Shown: positions 26,670-35,484, counted from the stretch's first letter. The stretch is DNA of 64,000 nucleotides from Candidatus Nitrospira neomarina (GCF_032051675.1 NZ_CP116968.1:372001-436000); one strand, 5' to 3'. Translations and numbers: made by a program. Notes: generated from the sequence alone by a model not told the origin.

Positions 26670-27881
26670 TCAGGACGAACGGGTGCTAGTCAGTTTGTCC
26701 TGCCCATTTCCGTTTGAGGCTTCCTCGCTGAATTCCAAGAACCCAATTTCTGCAAGCAGGTCCTGAAGCCTTTCCTGATTTTTGGGGAGGGTAACATTGG
26801 TTCGGTGGAATTCCCGGCGGACGGGATAGTGTTTGCGAAGTTCATCAAAGCGACGAGGCCGGTCTTTCTGAGGCATCGCCAGCAGTTGTTTCATGCGATG
26901 ATAATCGGCCTCCAGATCATAGATTGTACTGACCATTTCTTGGATCAACTCTTCATCAGATTGCTCGTGGTAGTCGATGGTTAAAGACGGGACGAGTGGT
27001 GCGGGCAGTACCTGGACGGGATTCCATGTGGGGGAGATGCCCAGATGTTTGCACAGTGCTGCGTAGATCATGAAGGTGCCATTAGCTTTGCCATCGAGGG
27101 AGTGCCCGGCAATATGGGGTGTGCCGATCGTGGCGGCTTGAAAGAGGTCCCAGTTAATGGCGGGTTCGTCTTCCCACACATCGATGATGGTCGGGCCGAT
27201 ACGATTTTCTGTGATGGCATTCAGCAGCGCATGGGTCTCCACGACTTCCCCACGCGCGGCATTGATGAAGATCGCCGATGGATTCAGCCATTTGAGTGTC
27301 TGCTCATTGAGCATGTGATAGGTCGGGTAGGGGCCGTCAGTGGTCAAGGGCGTATGGAGCGTCACCACGTCACAACTGAGGGTTTCGGCTAATGAACGGT
27401 GCTCCACTTGGCCCGTTTCTGCCAGGGGAGGATCATGGAGGACCGGGAGCATCCCCAGCGCTTCCACTTTATGCTTGACCAGTTTGCCGATATTCCCGAC
27501 GCCGATAATGCCAATGGTTTTCCCTTTGAGTGAAAACCCCTGTTGCTTGCCCAGGAATAATAAGGACGCCAGGACGTATTCGGCCACCGAATTGGCATTC
27601 GAGCCGGCCGCTGAGGTAAAGCCGATATTTCGGGTTTTGAGGTAGGCTTCATCGATGTGGTCCACTCCTGCCGAGGCCGATCCGACAAATTCGACGGGAG
27701 TTCCTTCCAATAAGAAGTGATCAACCCTCGTGATCGATCGAATGAGGAGAACATTCGTATTGTGCAAATCGCTTGATTTGATGGATCGCCCGGGCAGAAG
27801 AGTCAGGTTTCCCAGGCTGGCAAACGCTTCGTTGATATAGGGAATATTTTCTCCGGCTACCATGTTGATCTTTTTTTTCAT
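26670..27881 (-). CDS. pdxB: Erythronate-4-phosphate dehydrogenase
   Basis: A 403-residue D-2-hydroxyacid dehydrogenase. PdxB oxidises 4-phosphoerythronate in the DXP-dependent route to pyridoxal phosphate. The NAD site is GVGNIG (127-132), the catalytic arginine is in NAARGEVV, and the catalytic histidine is in TPHIAGHSLDGK, a PdxB signature. SAGVDHID is the substrate-binding block. The C-terminal extension of about 120 residues corresponds to the PdxB dimerisation domain and is what sets PdxB apart from other family members. It stands alone here. The product pathway supplies PLP, which the tryptophanase at the left end requires, though the two are not linked in the sequence. Confidence 0.9.
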   Translation of the reverse strand: MKKKINMVAGENIPYINEAFASLGNLTLLPGRSIKSSDLHNTNVLLIRSITRVDHFLLEGTPVEFVGSASAGVDHIDEAYLKTRNIGFTSAAGSNANSVAEYVLASLLFLGKQQGFSLKGKTIGIIGVGNIGKLVKHKVEALGMLPVLHDPPLAETGQVEHRSLAETLSCDVVTLHTPLTTDGPYPTYHMLNEQTLKWLNPSAIFINAARGEVVETHALLNAITENRIGPTIIDVWEDEPAINWDLFQAATIGTPHIAGHSLDGKANGTFMIYAALCKHLGISPTWNPVQVLPAPLVPSLTIDYHEQSDEELIQEMVSTIYDLEADYHRMKQLLAMPQKDRPRRFDELRKHYPVRREFHRTNVTLPKNQERLQDLLAEIGFLEFSEEASNGNGQDKLTSTRSS

Positions 27882-28242
27882 ACCTTGTGCCTTTCAGACG
27901 ATGTTTTCCAAAACTGCAGACTATCGCAACGCGCCGGTTGGCGCTAGCCTTGCTTTTTTATTACATGGACCCGCCCGATGCTAGGGCAGGCAGGAATCAT
28001 AGGAGAGAGGGGAAAGGGGGGCGGGTCTTGTTTTTTAAGGAGGCGGGTTGAAAAGAATGGGGCCTGACGTATTCAGTCAGGCACTACACGCCGGGTTGAT
28101 TAGTCCAAGTGGATCCGTTAAGCACACACTTTAGAGATCATAGCTAACTGATCCGTTTATTCCAATCAAGCATATGCATCAACAGCCTTTTTTTCAGAAT
28201 TGGCGAGCAAGGTCCTTTCCAGGTCCTTCCATATATGCCGCA
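27882..28242. other. Intergenic region with one perfect hairpin
   Basis: A 360-base spacer between two minus-strand genes; it must hold the pdxB promoter and the end of the cupredoxin transcript. The clearest structure is a seven-base perfect inverted repeat at 28062-28082 (GCCTGAC/GTCAGGC, seven-base loop) without a T-run on either strand. Confidence 0.5.
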
Positions 28243-29211
28243 TCAATGCGTTGAATGCGTATTGGCGGTCTGCCCATGCTGGTCGCTCAGGATGTCTTGC
28301 GTCTCATGGGTTGCTTGAACATCATAGACCGCTCCTTCTTTTTCCAGGACCTCGGTGCCAAACCGATAATTAGAGAACATCGTATTGTGGGCCATGCGCC
28401 GGTCGATCGGATTCTGGAATTCCATTCTGGTCTTCAATGTTTCGTTGGCTAAGATCACCACCTCCATTTTAATAAATCCTCCCATGCCCGGGTGCCAGGC
28501 CAAGAGCGAGTAGACGCCTTCGGGGACATCAGGGAGTGTGAAATTTCCTTCTGCATCGGTAATGGCGTAATACGGGTTGTCCACTGCGACTCCCCAGCTT
28601 TGCATGTAGGTGTGAAATCCGCATTCCAAGTAGAGGATTCTGCGGCCCTTGGAGAATTCAACCGTGTCGAGCATCGCCTCTCCCGGGTTGTGTTGATGAT
28701 CCTTAATTCTGTTCTTGGGATGGAACGGATTGAGCCGGAGTGGGCGATGAAGCATGACTTTTGAGCCGAATGGTGCCGTTTCATAAATTTGCACATCATG
28801 AATAATGGGATCCATGTTGACGATGTGGAGCTGTTGTTCGTTTTGTACAACCGAGACCCAGGGCGTAAAAAGACAATCCTCCACCGTCACTTTGGCTGCA
28901 CCTGTCCGGGCAAAGGGTTTACCTTGAGCAATTCCTTCCAAAAAGACGACGGTATTCTGGAGACCACCATCCGGCGCCACGTGAAATTCATCGACGAGAC
29001 GCCATCCTGTTCCTGTGGAAATTCGCCCGCAAAAGTCCGTATCGGGATTGGTAATCAGGCTGTACGCCAATGCCGGGGGTTCTTTCCCCGCCAAGGACAC
29101 CTTTCCGGTAATAGTGCCTCCATTGGAGACCGTGATTTCCTCATAACTAAACGCGGGAGCGATCAGGACGATGTTGAGACCTAACGTGAGAACATACGAG
29201 ATGAATTTCAT
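28243..29211 (-). CDS. Exported cupredoxin-like protein
   Basis: A 322-residue protein with a signal peptide (cut near AFSYEE). A cupredoxin-like domain is suggested by NMDPIIHDV (H138) and CGFHTYM (C197, H200, M203), the His-Cys-His-Met set of a type 1 copper site. It is followed by a carboxypeptidase-regulatory-like beta domain (AITDAEGNFTLPDVPEGVYSL). The paralogue at 46502, behind the second multicopper oxidase, has the same ligands and layout, which argues for copper-dependent electron transfer in the periplasm linked to those oxidases. AAAGGAT lies seven bases before the ATG. A candidate sigma-54 promoter lies about 140 bases upstream. The copper assignment is inferred from motifs. Confidence 0.75.
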   Translation of the reverse strand: MKFISYVLTLGLNIVLIAPAFSYEEITVSNGGTITGKVSLAGKEPPALAYSLITNPDTDFCGRISTGTGWRLVDEFHVAPDGGLQNTVVFLEGIAQGKPFARTGAAKVTVEDCLFTPWVSVVQNEQQLHIVNMDPIIHDVQIYETAPFGSKVMLHRPLRLNPFHPKNRIKDHQHNPGEAMLDTVEFSKGRRILYLECGFHTYMQSWGVAVDNPYYAITDAEGNFTLPDVPEGVYSLLAWHPGMGGFIKMEVVILANETLKTRMEFQNPIDRRMAHNTMFSNYRFGTEVLEKEGAVYDVQATHETQDILSDQHGQTANTHSTH

Positions 29212-29245
29212 GGAACGATCCTTTGGTCAATGAGTTCATACGGAT

Positions 29246-29275
29246 GAAGGTGTCAAATCCGAAGGTGTCAAATCC
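29246..29275. repeat. 15-base tandem direct repeat
   Basis: GAAGGTGTCAAATCC occurs twice head to tail in the 5' untranslated region of the minus-strand cupredoxin gene. It could be a binding site or a slippage product. Confidence 0.7.
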
Positions 29276-29353
29276 ATTGATAAATTGGTCTAAAGAAGTA
29301 GCTTAAAAACATTTCCCGATTCCTGAAAAAAAGATGCACGGTCATGAGGATAT

Positions 29354-29368
29354 GCTGGTTTCATGCCA
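29354..29368 (-). promoter_or_regulatory. Candidate sigma-54 promoter of cupredoxin gene
   Basis: On the minus strand TGGCATG is followed with exact GG-N10-GC spacing by CAGCAT. The -24 element is good; the -12 element keeps only GC of the TTGC consensus. It would give a leader of about 130 bases. Weaker than the two oxidase promoters. Confidence 0.4.
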
Positions 29369-29375
29369 AAGGTTG

Positions 29376-29881
29376 GTGCCCCGAGGCCTCTAATATGCAA
29401 TGTGCCTGTGGGTCGATATGCCCTTGGAAATTATTATTTTCCAACACTCCCTTGGTGTATTGCGGTCAGGGCGGACTGAGCGATGTAACTGGGAGCTTTT
29501 TTGTCAACGACATTTCTATTACAGGATTGTAAGGCATAAGTTTAAAGTACTGGCATGTCGTAATCACGACAGAGCAACAGTGGCCGGGAAATTTTTCTTG
29601 ACAAACCATGAAGGTCGACGCCTTCAGCCTGTTGGGTTCCGCACATTTCTGGTTCTCAGGGCTTCGAGGGAAAGTTAGGAAAATCAACGAATTAAGTGAT
29701 CTTCTGATTCTGGCCTTTCAATTGCTTCCCTTTCCATTAATTGTCCGAAATGCAATATTAAGCACTATCTCCCCCCCTGTTATCTGAAAGTCAGTGTTCG
29801 GTGTCTGGAAACACGAGTATGAGTGTTGCTTTATCGGGCATGTTCCATTAGCAACGTTTTTCAATTTCCAGGAGGTTCATT
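29376..29881. other. Intergenic region, no supported gene
   Basis: About 500 bases between divergent genes. A 62-codon frame starting at 29344 has many cysteines but no ribosome site or family resemblance, so I do not call it. The stretch just before 29882 supplies AGGAGG for the nucleotidyltransferase. Confidence 0.45.
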
Positions 29882-30883
29882 ATGGCTGTTCAGACCCTAC
29901 AGTCCTCCGTGTGGTCCATCGTGTTGGCAGGTGGTGAAGGGGAACGTATCCGTCCCTCAATACAGCAGTGGCTCGGGTATCCGGTTCCGAAACAATACTG
30001 CACCTTTGTCGGCACTCGTTCTATGTTGCAACATACGTGGGACCGGGCCGACCAAATCGGGCTGCCCAGGAAAAAAGTGACGGTTGTTGGTCGAACACAT
30101 CAGCAGAGTTTGGAACATCATTGCACGAGGCAAGATGAAGGCACCTTGATCTTTCAGCCGCGAAATTGTGACACGGCCCCGGGCGTGTTTCTTCCTCTTA
30201 CGTACGTGAAAGCCTGGGATCCTCACGCGGTCGTGGTCCTCTTGCCCGCTGATCATTTTATCTGTCCCGAAGATCGCTTTGTGTCCGCAGTGCGCCGGGC
30301 TGTGCGAGCGGTAGAATTTCTCTCTGATCGAATGATTCTCATGGGCGTTCGTCCGTCTCATCTAGAGCTTGATTATGGATGGATGTCCGTCGGAGGAGTG
30401 CTCGGATGGAGTGGAGGGACCTCTATTCGTCGCATTCAATCGTTTGTAGAAAAGCCGGCGGCTGGTGATGGCAAGCGAATGATGTCCGAGGGAGCCTTGT
30501 GGAACACCCTGGTGCTGGTGACCAAAGTCGAGACGCTGTGGAAATCCGGATGGTTGTGCTTTCCTGATATGATGGATCGTTTTGAAGGGCTACGTAGGCA
30601 GATCGGGACTCCGGCCGAAGGATCGACCCTCCAGGCGATGTATCGGGATATGCCTACACGAAATTTTTCCCGTGATGTCTTGCAACCTCTTGCCGGTCAA
30701 TTAGGTGTCATGGAACTTCATGATGTCACGTGGAGCGACTGGGGTCGGCCGGAACGAATTGTGGAGACATTGCGATCAATAGGGAAAAAGCCTGCCTTTC
30801 CCATGGAGGCCTTTATGGGAGCGGGTGCGCCATCCAATCCCCACATACCAAAGGACATGGGTTATCCCTATCTGAGCTGCTGA
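29882..30883 (+). CDS. Sugar-1-phosphate nucleotidyltransferase (ManC-like)
   Basis: A 333-residue GT-A-fold nucleotidyltransferase most like mannose-1-phosphate guanylyltransferases. It shows SIVLAGGEGERIRP near the N-terminus (nucleotide binding; the usual G-x-G-T/S-R-L is modified to GEGERI), a PVPKQYC lysine block, LLPADHFI (metal-binding Asp) and SFVEKPAA. It lacks the C-terminal left-handed helix or isomerase domain of bifunctional ManC proteins. The product would be GDP-mannose or a related sugar nucleotide for surface polysaccharide; the sugar is uncertain. AGGAGG lies before the ATG. It stands alone, with no glycosyltransferases near. Confidence 0.75.
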   Translation: MAVQTLQSSVWSIVLAGGEGERIRPSIQQWLGYPVPKQYCTFVGTRSMLQHTWDRADQIGLPRKKVTVVGRTHQQSLEHHCTRQDEGTLIFQPRNCDTAPGVFLPLTYVKAWDPHAVVVLLPADHFICPEDRFVSAVRRAVRAVEFLSDRMILMGVRPSHLELDYGWMSVGGVLGWSGGTSIRRIQSFVEKPAAGDGKRMMSEGALWNTLVLVTKVETLWKSGWLCFPDMMDRFEGLRRQIGTPAEGSTLQAMYRDMPTRNFSRDVLQPLAGQLGVMELHDVTWSDWGRPERIVETLRSIGKKPAFPMEAFMGAGAPSNPHIPKDMGYPYLSC

Positions 30884-31396
30884 AGAGATTTTTCTTGGCT
30901 GTCTCGAGGATTTTTCTTCTCTAAGCAGTCATACGAGTGTGCAAACATTCAACGCAGTCCATCCCAACAGGATGTTCCAGGGCTCTGTTTCAAACTAACT
31001 TCCCATACCCTTGTTTGGCCCCTTTCCCCCTGAGTTGTCTCTCCTTTCCCCGCTTTATCTTTTTCCCAAAATCCTCTTCTTTTTTTCTCTTATTTAGGTC
31101 TATCAGTCTGTCATGGCGGCCAATTTTTCTTCCTGTTCTCCACTCGCTTGTGAGGCAAAAATCAACAAATTGACTGTCTGGGGGTGGTGCGTTTTTCGTC
31201 AATGGCCTGGTCGGTGACGGGAGTTATTTACCGCTTCTCCTTTAAATCGCTTCGCGGCCGTATAGGGTCTATTGGCACAGAGGTCGCAAGAGACCTCATG
31301 TGAGCCAAAGATCATGATACGGCTCGGTGTCATGTTTTGGAGAATGAGGTGTGGGTTTCTTGAAGGTTAAAAAATCCAGGTGTTAAACAGCAAAGG
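30884..31396. other. Pyrimidine-rich intergenic region
   Basis: About 510 bases without a gene. Positions 31010-31140 are strongly C/T-rich on the plus strand, creating a lysine-rich chance frame on the minus strand. A six-base inverted repeat (GAGGTC/GACCTC) sits at 31280-31297. Confidence 0.5.
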
Positions 31397-31867
31397 ATGG
31401 AAGGCATGAGTGAGCCAGGAGATCCCGAACGAATTATCTGGGAGGGCTATCCCTCGTGGGGACAATTTACGTGGCTGTATTTTTTTAGCCTGTGGACAGG
31501 ATTGCGAGGTTTCTTCCTTCTACAAATAGGATTTTCAGGATGGGAAATATGGGTTGTCGGTGCAGGAATCTTATTAGGGCTGGTGGTGGTGCTTCGATAT
31601 TGGGCCAAATATCTGCTCACGTCCAAGCGAGTGGTACTGAGGAATGGGTATTCGGGAAAAGAAATGGCGAGCGTGGAATTCGGGATATTCAAATCTGTCG
31701 AAGTTATGCAGGGACCAATAGCCAGAATGTTGGGAATTGGTACTCTTGTTATTCACTCCAAGGATTCAGGCCGGAGTGTTCGGTTCCGTGGCATCAAGGA
31801 TCCTGAGATCATTGAAACTAAATTACGGGCGCTCCTCCCTCCTTCTTCTCCCGTGTTGACTCACTAG
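31397..31867 (+). CDS. Membrane protein with bacterial PH-like domain
   Basis: A 156-residue protein. After a short polar start come two hydrophobic segments (about 25-45 and 48-66), then a compact domain beginning YLLTSKRVVLRNGYSGKE and continuing through GIGTLVIHSKDSG and the closing IKDPE, the pattern of YdbS-like bacterial PH domains (bPH2). Such proteins are membrane-anchored and of unknown role. Two ATGs are possible, 31397 and 31406; AAAGGA is better placed for the second, which would shorten the protein by three residues. It precedes the cytochrome b-like gene by about 50 bases. Confidence 0.75.
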   Translation: MEGMSEPGDPERIIWEGYPSWGQFTWLYFFSLWTGLRGFFLLQIGFSGWEIWVVGAGILLGLVVVLRYWAKYLLTSKRVVLRNGYSGKEMASVEFGIFKSVEVMQGPIARMLGIGTLVIHSKDSGRSVRFRGIKDPEIIETKLRALLPPSSPVLTH

Positions 31868-31920
31868 CCTTTCTGAATGATGAATACACCTGCTGTGATG
31901 AGAGATGAGAATAATTCTTT

Positions 31921-32508
31921 ATGATCCCGTCTCTTTCCCGTCGAACATCTCTGGTGCTCGGTTTGACTGTTCTCACCGTAGCCGGTGCCCTTTTTCTTGA
32001 ATTTCTCTTAAGTGTCAGAGCAGACAGGCCCTTCGGTCATACGCAAGTGGCGCACCTGGTTGGGTGGACCGGCCTGGTCTTCATTGGACTGACCTTTGTG
32101 TATCCACTGAAACGGTGGTTGTATCCTAATCAGGTCTGGTCACACGGATGGTTTCAGGTACACATCGTGTTTGGCATTATTGGACCCCTGATAATTTTTG
32201 TCCATGCCGGTGTGCATTTCCATGCCCTGGTGCCGATCATCGCCCTTATCAGCATGGTCCTGGTGGTGATGAGTGGAATCACCGGGCAGGCCTTGCATTA
32301 TCTGGCGTTTCGAGCATTGTACGAACGACGGCATGAACTGGCGTTTGAAGGGATGACCGAGGATGCGATTGAAGCGCATCTGCATGGTCTTGCGTTACAA
32401 GAGGAGACCCTTCGATGGTGGAAATGTATTCACGGCCCCCTGACGTGGTCATTTGTCTCTTTCACGCTGCTGCACATCGGGGGAGCCCTCTTTTTCGGGG
32501 GCCTCTAA
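31921..32508 (+). CDS. Cytochrome b561/ferric-reductase-like membrane protein
   Basis: A 195-residue integral membrane protein with about five hydrophobic helices. Histidines suited to bind haem b occur in HGWFQVHIVFG, FVHAGVHFHAL and near the C-terminus in WKCIHGPLTW and LLHIGGALFF. A cytoplasmic or periplasmic loop with ALYERRHELAFEG separates the last helices. The next gene, three bases downstream, encodes a pentahaem c-type cytochrome, so the pair probably passes electrons across the membrane between a quinone pool and periplasmic haems. This is an inference from gene pairing and haem ligands. Confidence 0.75.
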   Translation: MIPSLSRRTSLVLGLTVLTVAGALFLEFLLSVRADRPFGHTQVAHLVGWTGLVFIGLTFVYPLKRWLYPNQVWSHGWFQVHIVFGIIGPLIIFVHAGVHFHALVPIIALISMVLVVMSGITGQALHYLAFRALYERRHELAFEGMTEDAIEAHLHGLALQEETLRWWKCIHGPLTWSFVSFTLLHIGGALFFGGL

Positions 32509-32511
32509 ATC

Positions 32512-33099
32512 ATGGGATGTCGTCGACCATGGGTGGCGCCCTGTATCTGGGCTCTGACAGGTCTGGTCATTGCGACTCTGGCCTGGGCTTCTCCCATCTA
32601 CACTGAAGCCTTGTGGGCCCCTGGAGATCTTAGCCGGCATCACACTGACATTGCGGGATGTCTGTCCTGTCATGAACCTTTTAGAGGAGCTACACCCCAA
32701 AAGTGCCTGGCCTGTCATACGTTGGAAACATTTCAATCTCGATCCGAACCGGATGTTCGCCAATTGCATCAAGAGGCGAATCAATCCGGCCAAGCTTGTC
32801 TGGTTTGTCACACGGAACATCGGGGTGTGTTAACGGCCATAACTATCGGTAGGGTCAAAAATCCACATGGAGAATTGATTTTTCGGGCCACAGGCGCGAC
32901 GTCCTGCTCTGATTGCCACGTGATAAAAGGCGGCACCGGACAACAGGATGGCACATTACTACACAATTCGTATGTTGAACGGTTAATCCTGAAAGGCGAG
33001 GGTGCTCATCGACCCGGGCATTTTGCTAAATGTCTGAAGTGCCATCGTGGGGGACAGTTGGAGGTTGACGATGAGGACAAGGATGATGAGGACGATTAG
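32512..33099 (+). CDS. Exported pentahaem c-type cytochrome
   Basis: A 195-residue protein with an N-terminal hydrophobic segment (about 10-27) serving as signal peptide or anchor and five haem-binding motifs: CLSCH, CLACH, CLVCH, CSDCH and CLKCH. Extra histidines (RHH, TLLHN, GAHRPGH) can serve as distal ligands, as in class III-type multihaem cytochromes. The C-terminus is a strongly acidic tail (EVDDEDKDDEDD). It is coupled to the cytochrome b-like gene three bases upstream and is probably a periplasmic electron-transfer partner. Confidence 0.85.
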   Translation: MGCRRPWVAPCIWALTGLVIATLAWASPIYTEALWAPGDLSRHHTDIAGCLSCHEPFRGATPQKCLACHTLETFQSRSEPDVRQLHQEANQSGQACLVCHTEHRGVLTAITIGRVKNPHGELIFRATGATSCSDCHVIKGGTGQQDGTLLHNSYVERLILKGEGAHRPGHFAKCLKCHRGGQLEVDDEDKDDEDD

Positions 33100-33105
33100 T
33101 TTGAA

Positions 33106-33125
33106 AATGGAATCAATTTTCCATT
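33106..33125 (+). terminator. Weak hairpin after the cytochrome pair
   Basis: AATGGAA and TTCCATT form a seven-base stem with a six-base loop just after the cytochrome stop. No clear T-run follows, so termination is uncertain. Confidence 0.3.
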
Positions 33126-33349
33126 GTATTCTCTAACTCATAGGCATGAAAAATCAGATTTCCCTCAGGTTGCTTTAAAAATCCTCAATCAAGTGTAGAA
33201 AAAATACACAGGATGATCTCCCCAAGAGTCTTTTTTAAGGCCAAAAGTGGCCATTTTATGCACGAATCATGTTTATGCGGGAGGCCCAGAATTTGCTCAG
33301 TATATGTGTATATAAGCATTTTTATAGTTGGCCGCCCGGGAGGTGTGTC

Positions 33350-33397
33350 ATGGTTCCTAGGAGGGTGCGGCAATGTCCACAAATACCGCGCCGGTAA
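33350..33397 (+). CDS. Possible 15-residue leader peptide before the receiver gene
   Basis: ATG at 33350, preceded by GGGAGGTG, opens the frame MVPRRVRQCPQIPRR and ends inside the next gene in a different frame. It overlaps the AGGAGG of the receiver gene, so its translation would affect access to that ribosome site. It may be a coupling or control device, or chance. Confidence 0.3.
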   Translation: MVPRRVRQCPQIPRR

Positions 33398-33795
33398 AAT
33401 ACAGCGGGCCATCATGTACCATTCTGGTCGTGGATGATGATGAAGCAATGCGGACCCTCCTTGTGGACGCCCTTCAAGAAAAAGGGTGCCGCGTGATCGA
33501 GTCAGAGAATGGGACAGATGCCTTGAATATCCTAAAGGCCGTGGTGCCAAATGTAATTGTGACGGACTTGAAAATGCCGGATGGCGGATTTCCCTATTTG
33601 CGGCGCCTCCAGGAAGGAGCCCCGGATTGTCCGATTGTCGTCATGACGGCGTATGGAGACAGTCAGTCCAAAGCGAAAGCGTTAGATTGTGGTGTCAAGG
33701 GATATTTCGAAAAACCTCTTCGTATTTCTGATTTGAAGGCATGGATTTGTCAAATGTGTTTGGTGAATCCCTGCGGGAACCTTCCGTTTTATTGA
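33373..33795 (+). CDS. Single-domain response regulator (receiver)
   Basis: A 140-residue CheY-like receiver without an output domain. The acidic pocket is VVDDDE, the phosphoacceptor is D65 in VTDLKMPDGG, the threonine is in VVMTAYG and the lysine in GYFEKPL. Standalone receivers act in phosphorelays or bind partners. The sigma-54 activator gene starts 40 bases downstream and lacks a receiver, so this protein may serve as its missing receiver in trans. No histidine kinase lies nearby. AGGAGG precedes the ATG. Confidence 0.85.
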   Translation: MSTNTAPVKYSGPSCTILVVDDDEAMRTLLVDALQEKGCRVIESENGTDALNILKAVVPNVIVTDLKMPDGGFPYLRRLQEGAPDCPIVVMTAYGDSQSKAKALDCGVKGYFEKPLRISDLKAWICQMCLVNPCGNLPFY

Positions 33796-33834
33796 GGCAG
33801 TACACGAGATAATGAAATAAAGAAAGGGTAAACG

Positions 33835-35256
33835 ATGGCCGGATCGTTAGATTCTGATTCCGATGTGTCTTGGAGTGCGCGGATCGAAGGATTAAAGTTT
33901 CTGGCGCAGCATGTGGATGAGCCGGTTGTGATTTTCAATCCCCGGAAGGAATTGGTGTATGCTAATCCTTCAGCCAATAAAATAGCCAAAGACTGTCCAT
34001 TAACCCTTTCATCATCCATTTCTTCTTCTTCCGATTCTTCCAACTCACAGGCTTCCAATCAGCCACCTTGTGACCCCTGTCACGCCATGGAACTGTTTCG
34101 GTCTGACAGACAAGTTCAGGATACATTTCCCTGTCCTTCCCCTTCAGCTGTCGCCACGCCTGGATGTCCGTTTCCACGTGCGGTGCCCTTGAAAAGCAGG
34201 ACCGGTATGACCCATGTTGCGATATTGATGGGGGCTCGGGGAAGTGAGAGCATTATGATGGTTCCACAGGAGGAGGATTCATCTGACCCGCCTGCATTGG
34301 CTGGGGATTCCTTTCCGGAGACCGTGCCTCCCACCATCATCGGAGATAGTGAGCCGATTCAACAACTGGTGGAAATGGTTCGATTGATCGCCGCGAGTGA
34401 GGCAACGGTGCTCATTCAAGGGGAAAGTGGAACGGGCAAGGAATTGGTGGCAAAGACCATTCATGCCTTGAGTCGGCGACGCCTCCGGCCATTTATTGTG
34501 GTGGAATGCAGTGCAATGCCCGAAACCTTGCTGGAAAGCGAATTATTTGGTCATGTACGTGGGTCCTTTACCGGAGCGGTCGCTGATCGCAAAGGCTTGT
34601 TTGAAGAAGCCGAAGGCGGCACGATTTTTTTGGATGAAATAACTGATACCACTCCTGCATTCCAAGCCCGCTTACTTCGTGTCCTGCAGGAAGGCGAAAT
34701 CAAGCCCGTGGGGAGCAATGGATCCATCAAGGTGAATGTGAGGGTCATCTCTGCCGGGAATAAATCTCTGGAACATCTTGTGGCAAACAAGTCGTTTCGT
34801 GCGGATTTATACTATCGGCTCGCCGTCCTCCCGCTCACCGTCCCGCCCTTGAGGGAGCGGAAAGAAGATATTCTATTATTGGTGAAATATTTTTTGGAGC
34901 AATGCGCCAGAAAGCACGGGCGTGAGCCAATGCATCTCAGCCCCGATGCCCAAACGGCTCTCGTGCACCATTCGTGGCCTGGGAATGTCCGGGAATTAGA
35001 AAATTTGATTGAACGGGTGGTGGTCACTTGCCCGCATTCCACAATTGAAGTGAAAGACTTTTTTGCGGATCATTCGTTGCAACCTGACAAAAGCGATTTG
35101 AGTTCGATCGGGAAAATCGCTCGCCAGGAAGCGGAACGGTCAAGAATCCTCCAAGCCCTCCGGGATGCGAAGGGAGATAAGACCCGCGCAGCGCGGGCCT
35201 TGAATATCAGTCGATCCAGCCTTTACAACAAATTGCGGGACTATCATATTTCCTAA
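33835..35256 (+). CDS. Sigma-54-dependent activator (PAS-AAA+-Fis HTH)
   Basis: A 473-residue NtrC-family activator without a receiver. Residues 15-140 form a PAS-like sensor containing a Ser-rich insert (59-75) and cysteines in CDPCHAMEL, FPCPSP and PGCPFP. The AAA+ domain has Walker A GESGTGKE (196-203), the sigma-54 contact loop GSFTGA (243-248; the common form is GAFTGA) and Walker B GGTIFLDE. The C-terminal Fis-type helix-turn-helix ends in YNKLRDYHIS. Both downstream oxidase genes carry sigma-54 promoters with upstream inverted repeats, so these are its likely targets. The cysteines may bind metal or sense redox, by analogy with other PAS proteins. A remnant of its 3' end recurs at 40977. 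Confidence 0.9.
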   Translation: MAGSLDSDSDVSWSARIEGLKFLAQHVDEPVVIFNPRKELVYANPSANKIAKDCPLTLSSSISSSSDSSNSQASNQPPCDPCHAMELFRSDRQVQDTFPCPSPSAVATPGCPFPRAVPLKSRTGMTHVAILMGARGSESIMMVPQEEDSSDPPALAGDSFPETVPPTIIGDSEPIQQLVEMVRLIAASEATVLIQGESGTGKELVAKTIHALSRRRLRPFIVVECSAMPETLLESELFGHVRGSFTGAVADRKGLFEEAEGGTIFLDEITDTTPAFQARLLRVLQEGEIKPVGSNGSIKVNVRVISAGNKSLEHLVANKSFRADLYYRLAVLPLTVPPLRERKEDILLLVKYFLEQCARKHGREPMHLSPDAQTALVHHSWPGNVRELENLIERVVVTCPHSTIEVKDFFADHSLQPDKSDLSSIGKIARQEAERSRILQALRDAKGDKTRAARALNISRSSLYNKLRDYHIS

Positions 35257-35304
35257 ACGGCTCCCCTTTTTTTGCCCCTAAAATCCTCATTTTCTCATTT
35301 CAAT

Positions 35305-35322
35305 TGTCCAGTTTTTTAGACG
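35305..35322. promoter_or_regulatory. Likely activator binding site (UAS), copy 1
   Basis: TGTCCA-N6-TAGACG is a partly degenerate inverted repeat about 180 bases upstream of the promoter, a usual distance for sigma-54 enhancer sites. The second copy (41083) is a perfect TGTCCA-N6-TGGACA. The sequence around it, beginning TTCAATTGTCCA, is conserved in both copies. Confidence 0.5.
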
Positions 35323-35484
35323 GGCAACTGATTGATTTCTCGTCGAAATTTTTCGTGCATTGAAAAGCCTGTCCAAGATTCTGGAATTTCTCACCATTCT
35401 TCCGTTGTCTCTTCTCACCTGATTGTGCCCTGAAATTCTTTCCAGTATTGGTTGTTGTGATTTGGAGCATTGATAGGTGTTCTT

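Noticed and set aside
28062-28082. Hairpin as terminator or riboswitch
   Set aside because: The stem is perfect, but there is no T-run on either strand and no conserved core; it is too short to call as an RNA element.
29344-29532. Cysteine-rich 62-codon frame
   Set aside because: No ribosome site, no resemblance to known small proteins, and no second copy to support it.
30990-31202. Lysine-rich 70-codon minus-strand frame
   Set aside because: It results from a C/T-rich tract on the plus strand and lacks a ribosome site.
34078-34092. CDPCH in the sigma-54 activator as a c-type haem site
   Set aside because: The protein is cytoplasmic, while c-type haem is attached after export. The cysteines fit better with the Cys pairs seen in some PAS domains.
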